The notes under the pieces: model-generated
What the model was told of the DNA's origin: nothing
What the model saw: only the letters and a program-made list of their open reading frames with translations
Database searches by the model: none
Position numbers and translations under genes: made by a program
Part shown: in pieces, positions 6,512 through 14,830 of the stretch
Numbering within the stretch: the stretch's first letter is position 1
Layout of the letters: each line of letters begins with the position of its first letter
NCBI RefSeq assembly: GCF_016125515.1
Contig: NZ_WGLO01000022.1
Coordinates: 1-33,217, forward strand
Length of the DNA stretch: 33,217 nt
Reading direction: 5' to 3'
Source of the DNA: Hyphomonas sp.
Lineage (GTDB): Bacteria; Pseudomonadota; Alphaproteobacteria; Caulobacterales; Hyphomonadaceae

Positions 6512-7474
6512 ATGACCGCCCCGCGCCGCCGCCCCATCCTCACCGCCCCGCTCGGCCCGGAAGGCCGAAAACACCTCGCTGACCGGGTCGCTGACATCCA
6601 AGCCAGAGGCAACGCGGCGCGCGCGAAATGTGCCGAGATCGCAGGCAAACCGCCTGGGCGCGCAAACGCCGGGAGGATCGCAAAAGCCTTGAACCGGCCG
6701 GACCCGCTTGAGCGGCGGATCGCCAAGGCTGAGGCCAATGCGGTGCATCTGGCTAACCTCGGCAATCGGGTCGATGCGGCGCGCTCTGAGCGCACGGCGG
6801 CCGAGCTGAAAGGCAAACTTGCGCGGCGCCGGAAGGCCGAGGCGCTGATGCGTGAAAAAGAGGCGATCCGCGCCAGTCGCCTCGACCGGTTCGCGCTGCT
6901 TGTGGGCCGGTCGGCCATCCTCACCGATGTGCACTATGCCATCGCAGACCGCTGGCTCGCGGCGCTCGATGTGGCGGCCGATGGCGAGCTGGCGCGCCCG
7001 GCAGAGGTCGATCCGGCGCTTACTGATGAGCCTGAGGCTCGCGCGCTGCCGTCTGGCCCGGCGATCTTCCTGTCTGGCCCTTCGGTGCTGGCAAGGTGGG
7101 GCAAGGCTGTGCCGGTCGAGGCGGTGACCTCAGGGCGCCGGAAAGTGCCGCCAACCTTCGATCCTAAGCGCGTCAAGGCGCCGCGCACCGGGCCTCAAGG
7201 CGGTCCGGTTCAGGGCGTGCAGGCCACCTGCCATGAGCGCCGGTCGAGGGCTGATCGGCTCACCGAATTGTTTGTGAACGGCATATTGGCCGCTGGCTAT
7301 CCGGGCTGGTGTGCACCGGTGGCGATTCGGGTGATTCTCCAAAATCAGAGCCTGAGGCAGGCCTTTAGCGCCCTCGGCGTCGGTGATGGCGAGGGCAACC
7401 GCAATGAGGCGCAAACCGCGATGGCTGCAGGGCTCATGGCGTTGTCTGGGGCTGTGTATAAGGCAGGCCTTTGA
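6512..7474 (+). CDS. Unrecognised phage protein, basic N-terminus
   Basis: 320 residues starting at ATG 6512, about 8 nt after AGGAG; the frame stays open upstream but overlaps the previous gene out of register. Residues 1-130 are very basic and largely helical (many Arg/Ala/Lys, e.g. GKLARRRKAEALMREKEAIR), suggesting nucleic-acid contact or a coiled coil. The middle contains ILTDVHYAIADRWLAALDVA. A Pro-rich linker leads to a helical C-terminal domain (DRLTELFVNGILAAGYPGW and on to AAGLMALSGAVYKAGL). It is the last gene before the non-coding gap that precedes the packaging genes. No family is recognised; a replication or early-late switch role is only positional inference. Confidence 0.6.
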   Translation: MTAPRRRPILTAPLGPEGRKHLADRVADIQARGNAARAKCAEIAGKPPGRANAGRIAKALNRPDPLERRIAKAEANAVHLANLGNRVDAARSERTAAELKGKLARRRKAEALMREKEAIRASRLDRFALLVGRSAILTDVHYAIADRWLAALDVAADGELARPAEVDPALTDEPEARALPSGPAIFLSGPSVLARWGKAVPVEAVTSGRRKVPPTFDPKRVKAPRTGPQGGPVQGVQATCHERRSRADRLTELFVNGILAAGYPGWCAPVAIRVILQNQSLRQAFSALGVGDGEGNRNEAQTAMAAGLMALSGAVYKAGL

Positions 7475-7696
7475 CAAGAGGTGTTGACTCTCGCCGCGAG
7501 TTTCGCTCCCCATTGCCACGTTCCGAAGCTGTGGCCGGGCCTCCCGGTGGTCGGCTCTGGGGCTTTCTTCTACACCTCCCTGACCTCCTGCCGGGCCGGC
7601 TGACGGCCTGAGTGGCAAACCCTGCAGAGGCTGTCCCGGCGGCCGTGCTACAGGGTGGCTGTCAACCAGTCCGGCAGTTTTTTAGCGAGGTGAGTG
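7475..7696. promoter_or_regulatory. 222-bp non-coding gap before the late genes
   Basis: The longest intergenic stretch between the early and the packaging genes, and the natural site for a late promoter. I see TTGACA at 7471-7476 (overlapping the previous stop) and TTGACT at 7484-7489, but no -10 element at 16-18 bp from either. ACTCTCGCCGCGAGT at 7487-7501 is a 15-bp imperfect dyad with one mismatched pair. GCCGGGCCGGC lies near 7593-7603, and a T6 run lies at 7678-7683 without a convincing stem. No RNA gene is recognised. Confidence 0.35.
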
Positions 7697-8170
7697 ATGG
7701 CGACCATTCCGCCGAAGGTCGGCCGCGTCCGGATCGCCGGCGCTCAGCGTCTCAACCCTGCCGACTATGGCTCAGCCAATGCCAGCTATGAGGCGCGGCG
7801 CGGATCGTCAGCAGACAGAGGGTATGGCGGCAGGTGGCGCAAGGCGCGCGAAACGGTCATGCGGCGCGAGCCGCTTTGCAGGCCCTCTCAGATTTTGCTG
7901 GGCAAGGATGTCGAGGCCGAGGTGCTTGATCACTGGTATCCGCATTGCGGCTTGACCTGGCTCTTTTGGACGCAAGGCCTATGGGTGCCGATTTCAAAGG
8001 CTTGGCATGACGGGCCTAAGCAGGAAATTGAAGCGCGCGGCGAGGCGGCACTTGACCGGTTCGCGCGCGACCTCGGCCTGCCGCTGCTCGCAGGGCTTGA
8101 GCCGCAGCGAATTTGGGAGTGGCGAACCGTGTTCGCTGCGCGAGAAACGTCCGGCATGGGGGGGCGTTGA
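7697..8170 (+). CDS. HNH-like endonuclease with a degenerate active site
   Basis: 157 residues from ATG 7697 (GAGG at 7687-7690; an in-frame GTG lies just upstream). RGYGGRWRKARETVMRREPL (residues ~40-59) is the standard N-terminal signature of phage HNH proteins near terminase. EVLDHWYPHCGLTWLFW (~75-91) supplies the DH pair of the HNH motif, and WVPISKAWHDGPKQE (~95-109) supplies the last His. The four zinc Cys and the central Asn normally seen (N-W-Q-x-L-C-x-x-C-H) are replaced here by L-W-V-P-I-S-K-A-W-H. HNH proteins at this position assist TerL in cos cleavage in HK97-type phages. Whether this one is active is doubtful. Confidence 0.7.
   Translation: MATIPPKVGRVRIAGAQRLNPADYGSANASYEARRGSSADRGYGGRWRKARETVMRREPLCRPSQILLGKDVEAEVLDHWYPHCGLTWLFWTQGLWVPISKAWHDGPKQEIEARGEAALDRFARDLGLPLLAGLEPQRIWEWRTVFAARETSGMGGR
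8122..8136. promoter_or_regulatory. Near-perfect copy of the dispersed palindrome
   Basis: GCGAACCGTGTTCGC has six of seven arm pairs matching the perfect copies; the innermost pair is C/T. It lies inside the 3' end of the HNH-like gene, 125 bp before the TerS start. It may be a weak site or a chance match within codons. Confidence 0.4.
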
Positions 8171-8260
8171 AACTTTTGGCCGCTCACGCGGAGACCGGCG
8201 GATCAATCAATTTTTCCGCACCGAGGTTTTTTGAGCGAACTTTTTTTTGAGGTTGGCGTC

Positions 8261-8743
8261 ATGGCAGACGAAGAGGCAGACGGCCGCGAGGTTGGCGCCG
8301 AGATTGACGATGCGGTGCCACACCAGCTCACCGCCGAGGGCAAAGAGGTCTGGGCACGGATCGTGCCGGCGCTCAATCGCATCGGCCGTGTCAAGCAGAC
8401 GGATCGCGAAGCGCTGACCCGGTATTGCGACATGGTCGGGGCATACTGGAAAATGAGCCTGCAGATTGCGACCGAGGGCTCGACCATGCTGGTGCCGACC
8501 GTGGCAAAGGATGAGTCGGGCGCCGGCGCGATGTGGCGCCGGCATCCGCTGCTTTCCGAGCGCCGGGCGATGGCCAAGGCGCTTGAGGGGCTTGAGGATC
8601 GGTTCGGCATGTCGCCGCGCGCGCGCATCGAGTTGGTCAATCGCCAGCTCGGCCGGACGCCGGCCGGCGGAGGGGAACTGCCGCTCGACGGGGATGCTGA
8701 CGGCGACAATGCCGACAATGCAAACCCTGCCGCCTTCAACTGA
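8261..8743 (+). CDS. Terminase small subunit, P27 family
   Basis: 160 residues from ATG 8261, preceded by GAGG at 8249-8252; an upstream in-frame TTG at 8231 lacks a good ribosome site. LTAEGKEVWARIVPALNRIG (residues ~23-42) and the following TDREALTRYCDMVGAYWKM match the helical core of P27-type TerS, and MWRRHPLLSERRAMAKALEG matches the second conserved block (hp.l...r.a...l...g..fGlsP.aR), followed by RFGMSPRARIELV. TerS recognises cos/pac DNA and regulates TerL. The short C-terminal tail is Asp/Asn-rich. The 8171-8260 gap before it holds only T-rich sequence (T6 and T9 runs). The 3' end overlaps the TerL start. Confidence 0.85.
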   Translation: MADEEADGREVGAEIDDAVPHQLTAEGKEVWARIVPALNRIGRVKQTDREALTRYCDMVGAYWKMSLQIATEGSTMLVPTVAKDESGAGAMWRRHPLLSERRAMAKALEGLEDRFGMSPRARIELVNRQLGRTPAGGGELPLDGDADGDNADNANPAAFN

Positions 8744-10427
8744 GCGGCGGTTCAGGCTTGTCGGTCCGAGCGATCCTCAGGCCTTAGCCTTCGCCGAACG
8801 CATCGCGCAAAAGCGCCGCCTCAACGCGGTGCCGAGGCTTTGGGGTTACCGCGATGAGCGCGGCGTCCTGTGGATGTTCGATCCGTATGAGGGCGAGCGG
8901 GTCATCCGATGGATTGAGAAATTTTGCCGGCACCGCAAAGGCGAATGGGCTGGCCAGCCGATCAAGCTGGCGCCATGGCAGCGGCGGATCATCCGGCAGA
9001 TTTTCGGCTGGTTCGGCCTCGACGGTTTCCGCAAGTTCCGCGAGGCCTGGCTCGAAATCCCGCGCAAGAATGGCAAGTCAACGCTGGCCTCTTGCGTCTC
9101 GGCCTATCTGACCATCGGCGACCGCGAGCCGGCGGCTGAGGTCTACATCATCGCGACCAGCCAAAAGCAGGCCATCGACCTTGTGTATGCGGACACAAAG
9201 GCGATGATTGAGGGGTCGCCGGCGCTGGCCGCGCAGGTCGAGACCGCGAAAAAGGGCGCCTATCACGAGGCAAGTGACAGTCGACTGCAGACCCTCGGCA
9301 AGGGAAGCCAGCACGGTTACAACCCGCACGGCGTCATCGGCGATGAGGTGCACGAGTGGAAAGGCCGCGACCAATACGAGGCCATGACCACGGCGCAGGG
9401 GACGCGGCGCCAGCCTCTTAAACTGTTCATCACGACCGCAGGCCATGACCGGGCGAGCCTTTGCGGCGAGCTGCATGACATCGCGGTGCAGGCCCGCGAC
9501 GGCCTCATCTACCGGCCCGACCTTTACGTGCGAATCTTCGCCGCCGGGCTCAATGATGACTGGAAGGATGAGGCGACCTGGCACAAGGCCAATCCGGGCT
9601 TGCGGTATGGCGCGCCGAAGCTGTCAGCGCTGCGCGAGGCGTTCATCAAGGCCGAGCAATCCAAGGCCGAGGAAAACAGCTTTCGCAGGCTTCACCTCAA
9701 TCTGTGGACGGACAGTCAGACGGCATGGATTCGCGGCGCGGATTGGGATGCGTGCCGCCGGCAAATCGAGTGGGAAAAGCTCGCGGGCGCGCGGTGCATC
9801 GCCGGCCTCGACCTCGCCAAGGTGCTCGACCTGTCCGCGCTGGCGCTCCTGTTCACGCCGGACAATCCGCTCTTTCCCGGCAAGTGGATTCTGGGGCTCA
9901 AGTTCTGGTGTCCTGAGGCAAACATCCGTGAACGGGCTAAATCCGATGGCGTGAATTATCAGGCCTGGGCCGATGCCGGGCTGCTAACGGCCACGCCGGG
10001 CAATGCCACCGATTTTGACGCCATCGAGCGCGACATCCTCGCGCTGTCTCGGATCTTCCGCATCGAGGGCTTGGGGTTCGACCCCTTCCTCGCTCAGCAG
10101 CTGATCCAGCACCTGATCGAGGCAGGCATCCCCTGCCATGAGGTGCGTCAGGGCTTCCTGACGCTGGGGCCGCCAACGGCCGAGTTTGAACGCATGGTGA
10201 TCGCGGGTGAGATCGTGCACGGAGGGCATGCCATAATGAACTGGAACGTGGCGAACGTGCAGGTGGACACCGATGCCGCCGGCAATATCAAGCCGAACAA
10301 GGCGAAATCCAAGCGCAAGATAGACGGGGTCACGGCGGCGGTAAACGCCACCGCCCTCGGCCTGACGGTCGAGCTGGCGCCGAACCTCGACGGCTTCCTG
10401 TCCGCTCCCGTGATGTCGGCCGGCTGA
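8694..10427 (+). CDS. Terminase large subunit (HK97-type ATPase/nuclease)
   Basis: 577 residues from ATG 8694, overlapping TerS; in-frame ATGs at 8709 and 8718 are alternatives, none with a strong ribosome site. The ATPase half has IKLAPWQRRIIRQIFGWFG (Q-motif region), Walker A-like EIPRKNGKST (residues ~122-131) and Walker B GVIGDEVHEW (~214-223), followed by the coupling motif KLFITTAG. The nuclease half begins with IAGLDLAKVLDLSALALLF (~370-388), carrying the first acidic residue, and GLGFDPFLAQQLIQHLIEAG later. Together these are the Terminase_1 family signatures of HK97-like packaging motors, which translocate DNA into the prohead and cut concatemers. Confidence 0.93.
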   Translation: MLTATMPTMQTLPPSTERRFRLVGPSDPQALAFAERIAQKRRLNAVPRLWGYRDERGVLWMFDPYEGERVIRWIEKFCRHRKGEWAGQPIKLAPWQRRIIRQIFGWFGLDGFRKFREAWLEIPRKNGKSTLASCVSAYLTIGDREPAAEVYIIATSQKQAIDLVYADTKAMIEGSPALAAQVETAKKGAYHEASDSRLQTLGKGSQHGYNPHGVIGDEVHEWKGRDQYEAMTTAQGTRRQPLKLFITTAGHDRASLCGELHDIAVQARDGLIYRPDLYVRIFAAGLNDDWKDEATWHKANPGLRYGAPKLSALREAFIKAEQSKAEENSFRRLHLNLWTDSQTAWIRGADWDACRRQIEWEKLAGARCIAGLDLAKVLDLSALALLFTPDNPLFPGKWILGLKFWCPEANIRERAKSDGVNYQAWADAGLLTATPGNATDFDAIERDILALSRIFRIEGLGFDPFLAQQLIQHLIEAGIPCHEVRQGFLTLGPPTAEFERMVIAGEIVHGGHAIMNWNVANVQVDTDAAGNIKPNKAKSKRKIDGVTAAVNATALGLTVELAPNLDGFLSAPVMSAG

Positions 10428-11638
10428 TGGCGCTGCTCGGCTTTTCGCGTTCGATCCTCGGGTGGTTCAACCGGCAACGGTGGGGCGTGTTTGTCTCGGG
10501 CCGGTCCGAGGCCGGCGAGACCGTCACTTTTGAAACGGTCATGCGCATCGGCACGGCTTATGCGTGTGTGCGCAAGGTCGCCGAGGGCGTGAGCTGCCTG
10601 CCATTCACAATGGTGAGTGTCGGTGAGGGCGGGGTCTCAAAGCCCGCGCCGGATCATCCGCTCGCTGACCTGCTCGGCGACATGCCGAACGCGGACCAAT
10701 CGGCGCAGCAATATTGGGAGCTGGTCTGCCTGCAGCTGCTTTTGCGGGGCAATCACTATGCGCTGAAACTGCGGACGGGTGGCCGGCTGGTCGCACTTGA
10801 GCCGTTGCCGCCGCATCCGGTGACCAGCTGCCGGAGGACCTCGACCGGCGCCCGTGAATTTGTTGTGACCTCCGGGGCGCGCGTCGGGGTCTATAGCGAG
10901 GAAGATGTTTTCTTTGTTCCGGGTTTCGGAGAAGACCCCGATTGCGGCATGAGCGTCATACAAGCCGGCGCCAACGTCTTTGGACGGATGATCTCGCTTG
11001 AAAAACACCAATCAAAGCTGCTCGCCAAGGGCGTGCGGCCGAACATGGTGATGACGACTCCTGGCGCTTTGACGCCGGATCAGCGCAAGATGGCGCAGGA
11101 GAATATCATCAATCCCTTTGTCGGGTCAGACAATGCCGGCGGGATGATGCTGCTCGAAAACGGTTTCAAGGTCGAGCCCGTCACCATGACCAATGCGGAT
11201 GCGCAGCTCATGGAGCAGGCGAATATGGGTGTGGTCGAGATTTGCCGGCTTATCGGTGTTCCGCCTTGGATGATCGGCCATTCCGAGGGCAGCTCGAATT
11301 GGGGCACCGGCCTTGAGCAGCAATTCCGGGCCTTTGGCATGCTGACCTTGCGGCCGATCACCTATCGCATCATCGGTGAAATTCGCCGGCAGCTGATGAG
11401 CCGGGATGAGCGCCGCAAGTTCCGGCCGGTGTTCAAGCTTGAGGCGCTGTATGAAGGCGACATGCTCACGCAGCGCCGCGTCGATGAAATCGATGTGCGC
11501 TCGGGTGTCCGGCCGGTCAATGAAATCCGCGCGGATCGCGGCCTGCCGCCTATCGAGGGCGGAGATGTGGCGCGCATGCAGGCGCAGATGGTGCCCATTG
11601 TAATCGATCCAACGCAGGGAGGCGGTGATGCTGCATAA
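10427..11638 (+). CDS. Portal protein, HK97 family
   Basis: 403 residues, start in a TGATG overlap with TerL. Hallmarks are AYACVRKVAEGVSCLPFTMV (residues ~45-64), LADLLGDMPNADQSAQQYWE (~82-101), LLRGNHYALKL, LAKGVRPNMVMTTPGALT and the NMGVVEICRLIGVPPWMIGH block (~266-285) followed by SSNWGTGLEQQ, all typical of HK97 gp3-type portals. Dodecamers form the ring at one capsid vertex for DNA entry and connector attachment. Length is in the normal range. The C-terminal residues overlap the protease start. Confidence 0.93.
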   Translation: MALLGFSRSILGWFNRQRWGVFVSGRSEAGETVTFETVMRIGTAYACVRKVAEGVSCLPFTMVSVGEGGVSKPAPDHPLADLLGDMPNADQSAQQYWELVCLQLLLRGNHYALKLRTGGRLVALEPLPPHPVTSCRRTSTGAREFVVTSGARVGVYSEEDVFFVPGFGEDPDCGMSVIQAGANVFGRMISLEKHQSKLLAKGVRPNMVMTTPGALTPDQRKMAQENIINPFVGSDNAGGMMLLENGFKVEPVTMTNADAQLMEQANMGVVEICRLIGVPPWMIGHSEGSSNWGTGLEQQFRAFGMLTLRPITYRIIGEIRRQLMSRDERRKFRPVFKLEALYEGDMLTQRRVDEIDVRSGVRPVNEIRADRGLPPIEGGDVARMQAQMVPIVIDPTQGGGDAA

Positions 11639-12341
11639 ACTCATGGCGCGAACCGGGTTCGCCATCAAACGCACCGAGGGCGTGCAGTTCAAGGATTATG
11701 CGTTCAAGCTCGAAGGCAAGGCCGAGGGCCGAGAGTTCGAGGGCTATGGCTCGGTGTTCGGCGTGGTTGATTCCTATAACGAAATCGTTGCCGCCGGTGC
11801 CTTCGCCAAATCGATTGCCGAGATCAAGGCGAGCAGCCGCGCCCTCCCGGTGCTCTGGAATCACAACAGCAATGAGCCAATCGGCAAATATCTTGAGCTG
11901 ACCGAGGATGCGCACGGCCTCAAGGTGCGCGGCGAGCTGCTGACCGGATCGGTGCAGCGCGCGCGCGAGGTCGCCGAGCTGATCAGTGCCGGCGTTGTCA
12001 GTGGCCTGTCTATCGGCTTCTGGCCGCGTGCTTACACGCGCGATGACAAGACGGGCATTGTGACCCTGACCGAGTGCGAGCTGCGCGAGATTTCGGCGGT
12101 CACCTTCCCGGCGAACGGTGAGGCCCGCATCGAGACCATCAAGGCCAAACTCGCGGGCGGTGGCAAGCTGAGTGAACGTGAATTTGAGAAGCTCCTGCGG
12201 GATGCGGGGCTCTCGAGAACCGAGGCCATCCGGACCCTGCGCGCCGGATTCTCGGGCTATTCTGGTGAGCGGGATGCCGCCGGACAAAAGGCGCGCCTCG
12301 ATGCGCTCGCGGACCTCCGCGGCGCCCTTCAAACCAAATAG
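11628..12341 (+). CDS. Prohead maturation protease, HK97 (U35) family
   Basis: About 237 residues from ATG 11628 (GGGAGG at 11617-11622); a GTG just before it is in frame. The substrate-side strands FEGYGSVFGVVDSYNEIV..GAF are typical. The proposed catalytic His lies in LPVLWNHN (residues ~73-80), the nucleophilic Ser in VVSGLSIGFWP (~124-134), and the conserved LREISAVTFPANGEARI (~150-166) follows. It cleaves the delta/scaffold part of the capsid protein during prohead maturation. The C-terminal helical region after ~175 is variable in the family. It contains one perfect copy of the 15-bp palindrome near its start. Confidence 0.9.
   Translation: MLHKLMARTGFAIKRTEGVQFKDYAFKLEGKAEGREFEGYGSVFGVVDSYNEIVAAGAFAKSIAEIKASSRALPVLWNHNSNEPIGKYLELTEDAHGLKVRGELLTGSVQRAREVAELISAGVVSGLSIGFWPRAYTRDDKTGIVTLTECELREISAVTFPANGEARIETIKAKLAGGGKLSEREFEKLLRDAGLSRTEAIRTLRAGFSGYSGERDAAGQKARLDALADLRGALQTK
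11648..11662. promoter_or_regulatory. Dispersed 15-bp palindrome, copy 2
   Basis: GCGAACCGGGTTCGC, a perfect palindrome with central G, 20 bp inside the prohead protease gene and 10 bp after the portal stop. It encodes part of ARTGFA, so codon choice as well as protein must be compatible with the site. Confidence 0.55.
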
Positions 12342-12353
12342 CGGAGACATCCC

Positions 12354-13658
12354 ATGAAACCCCTTCACCTGCTTGCCGGCGCCGCTGCGCTGGCCAATCC
12401 GGCGCTTGCCTATCGCGAGCGCGATGACAACGGCGCTGACCCTGTGGTCGCGGCCGTTGCCGCTCTCAAGGCCGACATCCTGAAAAACCACGGCCAGATG
12501 ACCGAAGACCTCAACAAGCTGAAAACCGATTTCGGCTCGAATACGTCCGAGCACGAACGGTTCAAGGCCGACATCGATGAGAAGCTCTCGAAAAACGCAG
12601 AGAACTTCAACTCGCTGAAAGCGATGCTCGATGACCTGGCTCAGAAATCAGCCCGCGCCGGCGCCCGGCCGGAGAAGGTCAAGACCCTCGGTCAGGCGAT
12701 CACCGGTCACGAGGATTTCAAGAAGTTCACCGGCGCCAAGGGCGATTCCGTGCGCTTCAAGGTCAAGGCCGAGGCGGCCGTCAAGGCCATCACCGGTCTC
12801 GATGCCTCGGCCGGCGCACTGGTCGAGCCGACGCTTGCCGGCGTGGTCGGCTCGCCGAAACGTCGCCTGACCGTGCGCGGCCTGCTCGCCTCTGCCCGCA
12901 CCAATTCGGATTCGGTGAAATTCGTGCGCAAGACGTTCACGAACAATGCCGCGCCGCAGGCGGGTGAGGGCGCAGCCAAGGCCGAGTCCAACATCACCTT
13001 CACGCCGGAGACCGCCGAAGTGGTGACCATCGCGCACTTCGTGCGGGTGTCGCGCCAAATCCTCGGCAACGTGCCGGCGCTTGAGGCGATGCTCGATGTC
13101 GAGCTGCGGTATGGCCTCGCCTACAAGGAAGAGACGCAGCTGCTGCTCGGCTCGGGCGCGACCAACAACATCAACGGCCTTGTGACGGCGGCCACCGCGT
13201 TTGCGCGCCCGGCCGGCGTCGGCCAGATGACTGGCGTCACGCCTATCGACGTGCTGCGCGTGGCCGCCCTGCAGGGCACCGTCGCGGAATACTTCGTCGA
13301 CGGCTTTGTGATCAACCCGGTCAACTGGGCTCTGATCGAACTGGTCAAGGACACGACCGGCCGCCACATCATCGGCAATCCGAACGGCGAAGGCGACCCG
13401 CGTCTCTGGGCTACGCCTGTCGTGCCGACCAATGCGATGCCGGCTGGCAACTTCCTCGCCGGCTCGTTTGCGCAGGCCGCGCAAATTTTCGACCGCGAGG
13501 ATGCGGATGTGATGATGTCCGGCGAGGATGCCGACAACTTCACGAAAAACCTCGTGACGATCCTTTGCGAGTCGCAGCTCACTCAGGCGATCTATGCGCC
13601 GCAGGCGCTGATCACCGGCACGTTCACGGCTGCAACCGCCGCGCTGCAGGCCGCTTAA
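12354..13658 (+). CDS. Major capsid protein, HK97 fold
   Basis: 434 residues. Residues ~25-110 are a long charged coiled coil (delta/scaffold domain) normally removed by the prohead protease. From ~145 the mature HK97-type subunit is recognisable: TGLDASAGALVEPTLAG, AEVVTIAHFVRVSRQILGN (E-loop/P-domain region), LLLGSGATNNINGLVTAA, and NFLAGSFAQAAQIFDREDADV near the C-terminus. The start ATG 12354 follows GCGGAGAC. Oddly, the first ~20 residues, MKPLHLLAGAAALANPALA, resemble a secretion signal, which is unexpected for a cytoplasmically assembled capsid protein. Confidence 0.93.
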   Translation: MKPLHLLAGAAALANPALAYRERDDNGADPVVAAVAALKADILKNHGQMTEDLNKLKTDFGSNTSEHERFKADIDEKLSKNAENFNSLKAMLDDLAQKSARAGARPEKVKTLGQAITGHEDFKKFTGAKGDSVRFKVKAEAAVKAITGLDASAGALVEPTLAGVVGSPKRRLTVRGLLASARTNSDSVKFVRKTFTNNAAPQAGEGAAKAESNITFTPETAEVVTIAHFVRVSRQILGNVPALEAMLDVELRYGLAYKEETQLLLGSGATNNINGLVTAATAFARPAGVGQMTGVTPIDVLRVAALQGTVAEYFVDGFVINPVNWALIELVKDTTGRHIIGNPNGEGDPRLWATPVVPTNAMPAGNFLAGSFAQAAQIFDREDADVMMSGEDADNFTKNLVTILCESQLTQAIYAPQALITGTFTAATAALQAA

Positions 13659-13683
13659 TCGCAGCCTGACGCTCATCTAAATT

Positions 13684-13708
13684 CCGAGGCCGGACCGTCC
13701 GGCCTCGG
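13684..13708 (+). terminator. Strong hairpin after the capsid gene
   Basis: CCGAGGCCGGA and TCCGGCCTCGG form an 11-bp perfect stem with a CCG loop, in the 81-bp gap after the capsid gene. Only a weak T-containing tail (ATCATAATTT) follows, so partial termination or protection of the capsid mRNA 3' end is more likely than full termination, since the connector genes downstream have no other clear promoter. Confidence 0.55.
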
Positions 13709-13739
13709 ATCATAATTTCAGCTCACAAAGGAACACGCC

Positions 13740-14138
13740 ATGCCTCGCCTGCTCACCGCCCTTCGCCCTGTCGCCGATGGCGGCACGGTCATCCTTGAGG
13801 GTCAGCCCTACATGCCGACCGATGACAAAGAGGAACGCACGCTGCTCGCTACAAAGCGCTGGCAGCTGCAGACCAAGGAAGATGCCGAGGCCTGGGCGAC
13901 CCGTCTCTCGCGCGATCCGGTGCTCGCCGAGCGCATGGCCGGCGAGCCGGCCGAGACGGTCGAGACGAAAGGCAAGGGCAAGGGCAAGGGCAAGCCCGAT
14001 GCGGATGAGCAGGCCCGGCTTGAGGCCGAGGCCAAGGCGAAGGCCGAAGCTGAGGAAAAGGCCCGGCTTGAGGCTGAGGAACAGGCCAAGGCCGCCGGCC
14101 AGTCCGGCCCGGCCTCGACCGGCACCGGCATCGGCTGA
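13740..14138 (+). CDS. Small head-region protein with Lys/Glu/Ala tail
   Basis: 132 residues. Residues 1-65 (MPRLLTALRPVADGGTVILE ... RDPVLAERM) form a small folded domain. Then comes a strongly charged low-complexity tail with KGKGKGKGK and repeats of the LEAEAKAKAEAEEKARLEAE type. Such small proteins between the capsid and first connector genes are often head accessory or decoration-like proteins, but I do not recognise the family. The tail's DNA resembles the Ala/Glu repeat gene at 32299. ATG 13740 follows an AAAGGA site. Confidence 0.55.
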   Translation: MPRLLTALRPVADGGTVILEGQPYMPTDDKEERTLLATKRWQLQTKEDAEAWATRLSRDPVLAERMAGEPAETVETKGKGKGKGKPDADEQARLEAEAKAKAEAEEKARLEAEEQAKAAGQSGPASTGTGIG

Positions 14139-14143
14139 GCGCC

Positions 14144-14830
14144 TTGACCGCGTTGCACCTGCGCACCGTTCTTGTTGAGCCTCCTGAGCAGCCCGCTTGG
14201 GAGCTGGCCGACCTCAAGCGGCACCTTGTGGTCGAGTCCGATGAGGATGACGACCTCATCAAGGCCTATGCGGCCACGGCCGAGGAAGCGCTCGGCGGTC
14301 AGGATACGATCTATCAACGTGTCTGGACGCATGCGACGTGGCGCGACTTCTGGCCAGACTTCACGCGCTCGCCTGTGCTGCGCCTCGCGCCGGTGCATGA
14401 GATCGCGCGGATCACCTACATCAACACGGCCGGCACCGAAATGCTGATAAAGCCTGAGGCCTATTACCTCATGCCGGATGTCATGGGCGCGCGGCTCGGC
14501 TGGTCTGATGCCTATGCCCTGCCGGGTGATGTGGCGCGCAGGCCGGATGCGGTGCGCATCGATTATGTCGCTGGCTACGGCCCGCTTGGCAAGGATGCGC
14601 CGCAGCGCGTCCGGCAGGCGATCCGCATGCTTGTGGGGCACTGGTATCGCCACCGCGAGGATGTGGTCATCGCGGCGGGTTCGCCTGTCGTGCTTCCCAA
14701 GGCCGTCGAGTTCCTCATGGAACCGCTGCGCCGGTTCGGTGTCGAGGCGTGGGACAGTGTCAACGTCCCCTGCCTCGGTCCGGGCGGCGCCGGCGATCCG
14801 GTGCTCGGTGTCGCGGTCGATCTCGAATGA
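14144..14830 (+). CDS. Head-tail connector protein (gp6/DNA packaging-like)
   Basis: 228 residues with a TTG start at 14144, 5 nt after the previous stop; no ATG lies upstream in frame. ELADLKRHLVVESDEDDDLIKAYAATAEEALGG (within residues 20-55) is the helical hallmark of HK97 gp6-like connector proteins, and the later VRQAIRMLVGHWYRHREDV plus ALLEPLRRF-type helix (here FLMEPLRRFGV) is the matching C-terminal block. A mid-region insertion (MPDVMGARLGWSDAYALPGD) makes it longer than HK97 gp6. Rings of this protein extend the portal and bind the adaptor encoded next. Confidence 0.78.
   Translation: MTALHLRTVLVEPPEQPAWELADLKRHLVVESDEDDDLIKAYAATAEEALGGQDTIYQRVWTHATWRDFWPDFTRSPVLRLAPVHEIARITYINTAGTEMLIKPEAYYLMPDVMGARLGWSDAYALPGDVARRPDAVRIDYVAGYGPLGKDAPQRVRQAIRMLVGHWYRHREDVVIAAGSPVVLPKAVEFLMEPLRRFGVEAWDSVNVPCLGPGGAGDPVLGVAVDLE

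Noticed and set aside
7471..7512. TTGACA/TTGACT boxes as a sigma70 late promoter
   Set aside because: No acceptable -10 hexamer at 16-18 bp from either box, so only the gap is reported.
11550..12554. 334-codon minus-strand frame opposite the prohead protease
   Set aside because: It spans the boundary of two certain + strand genes and its protein shows no recognisable features.
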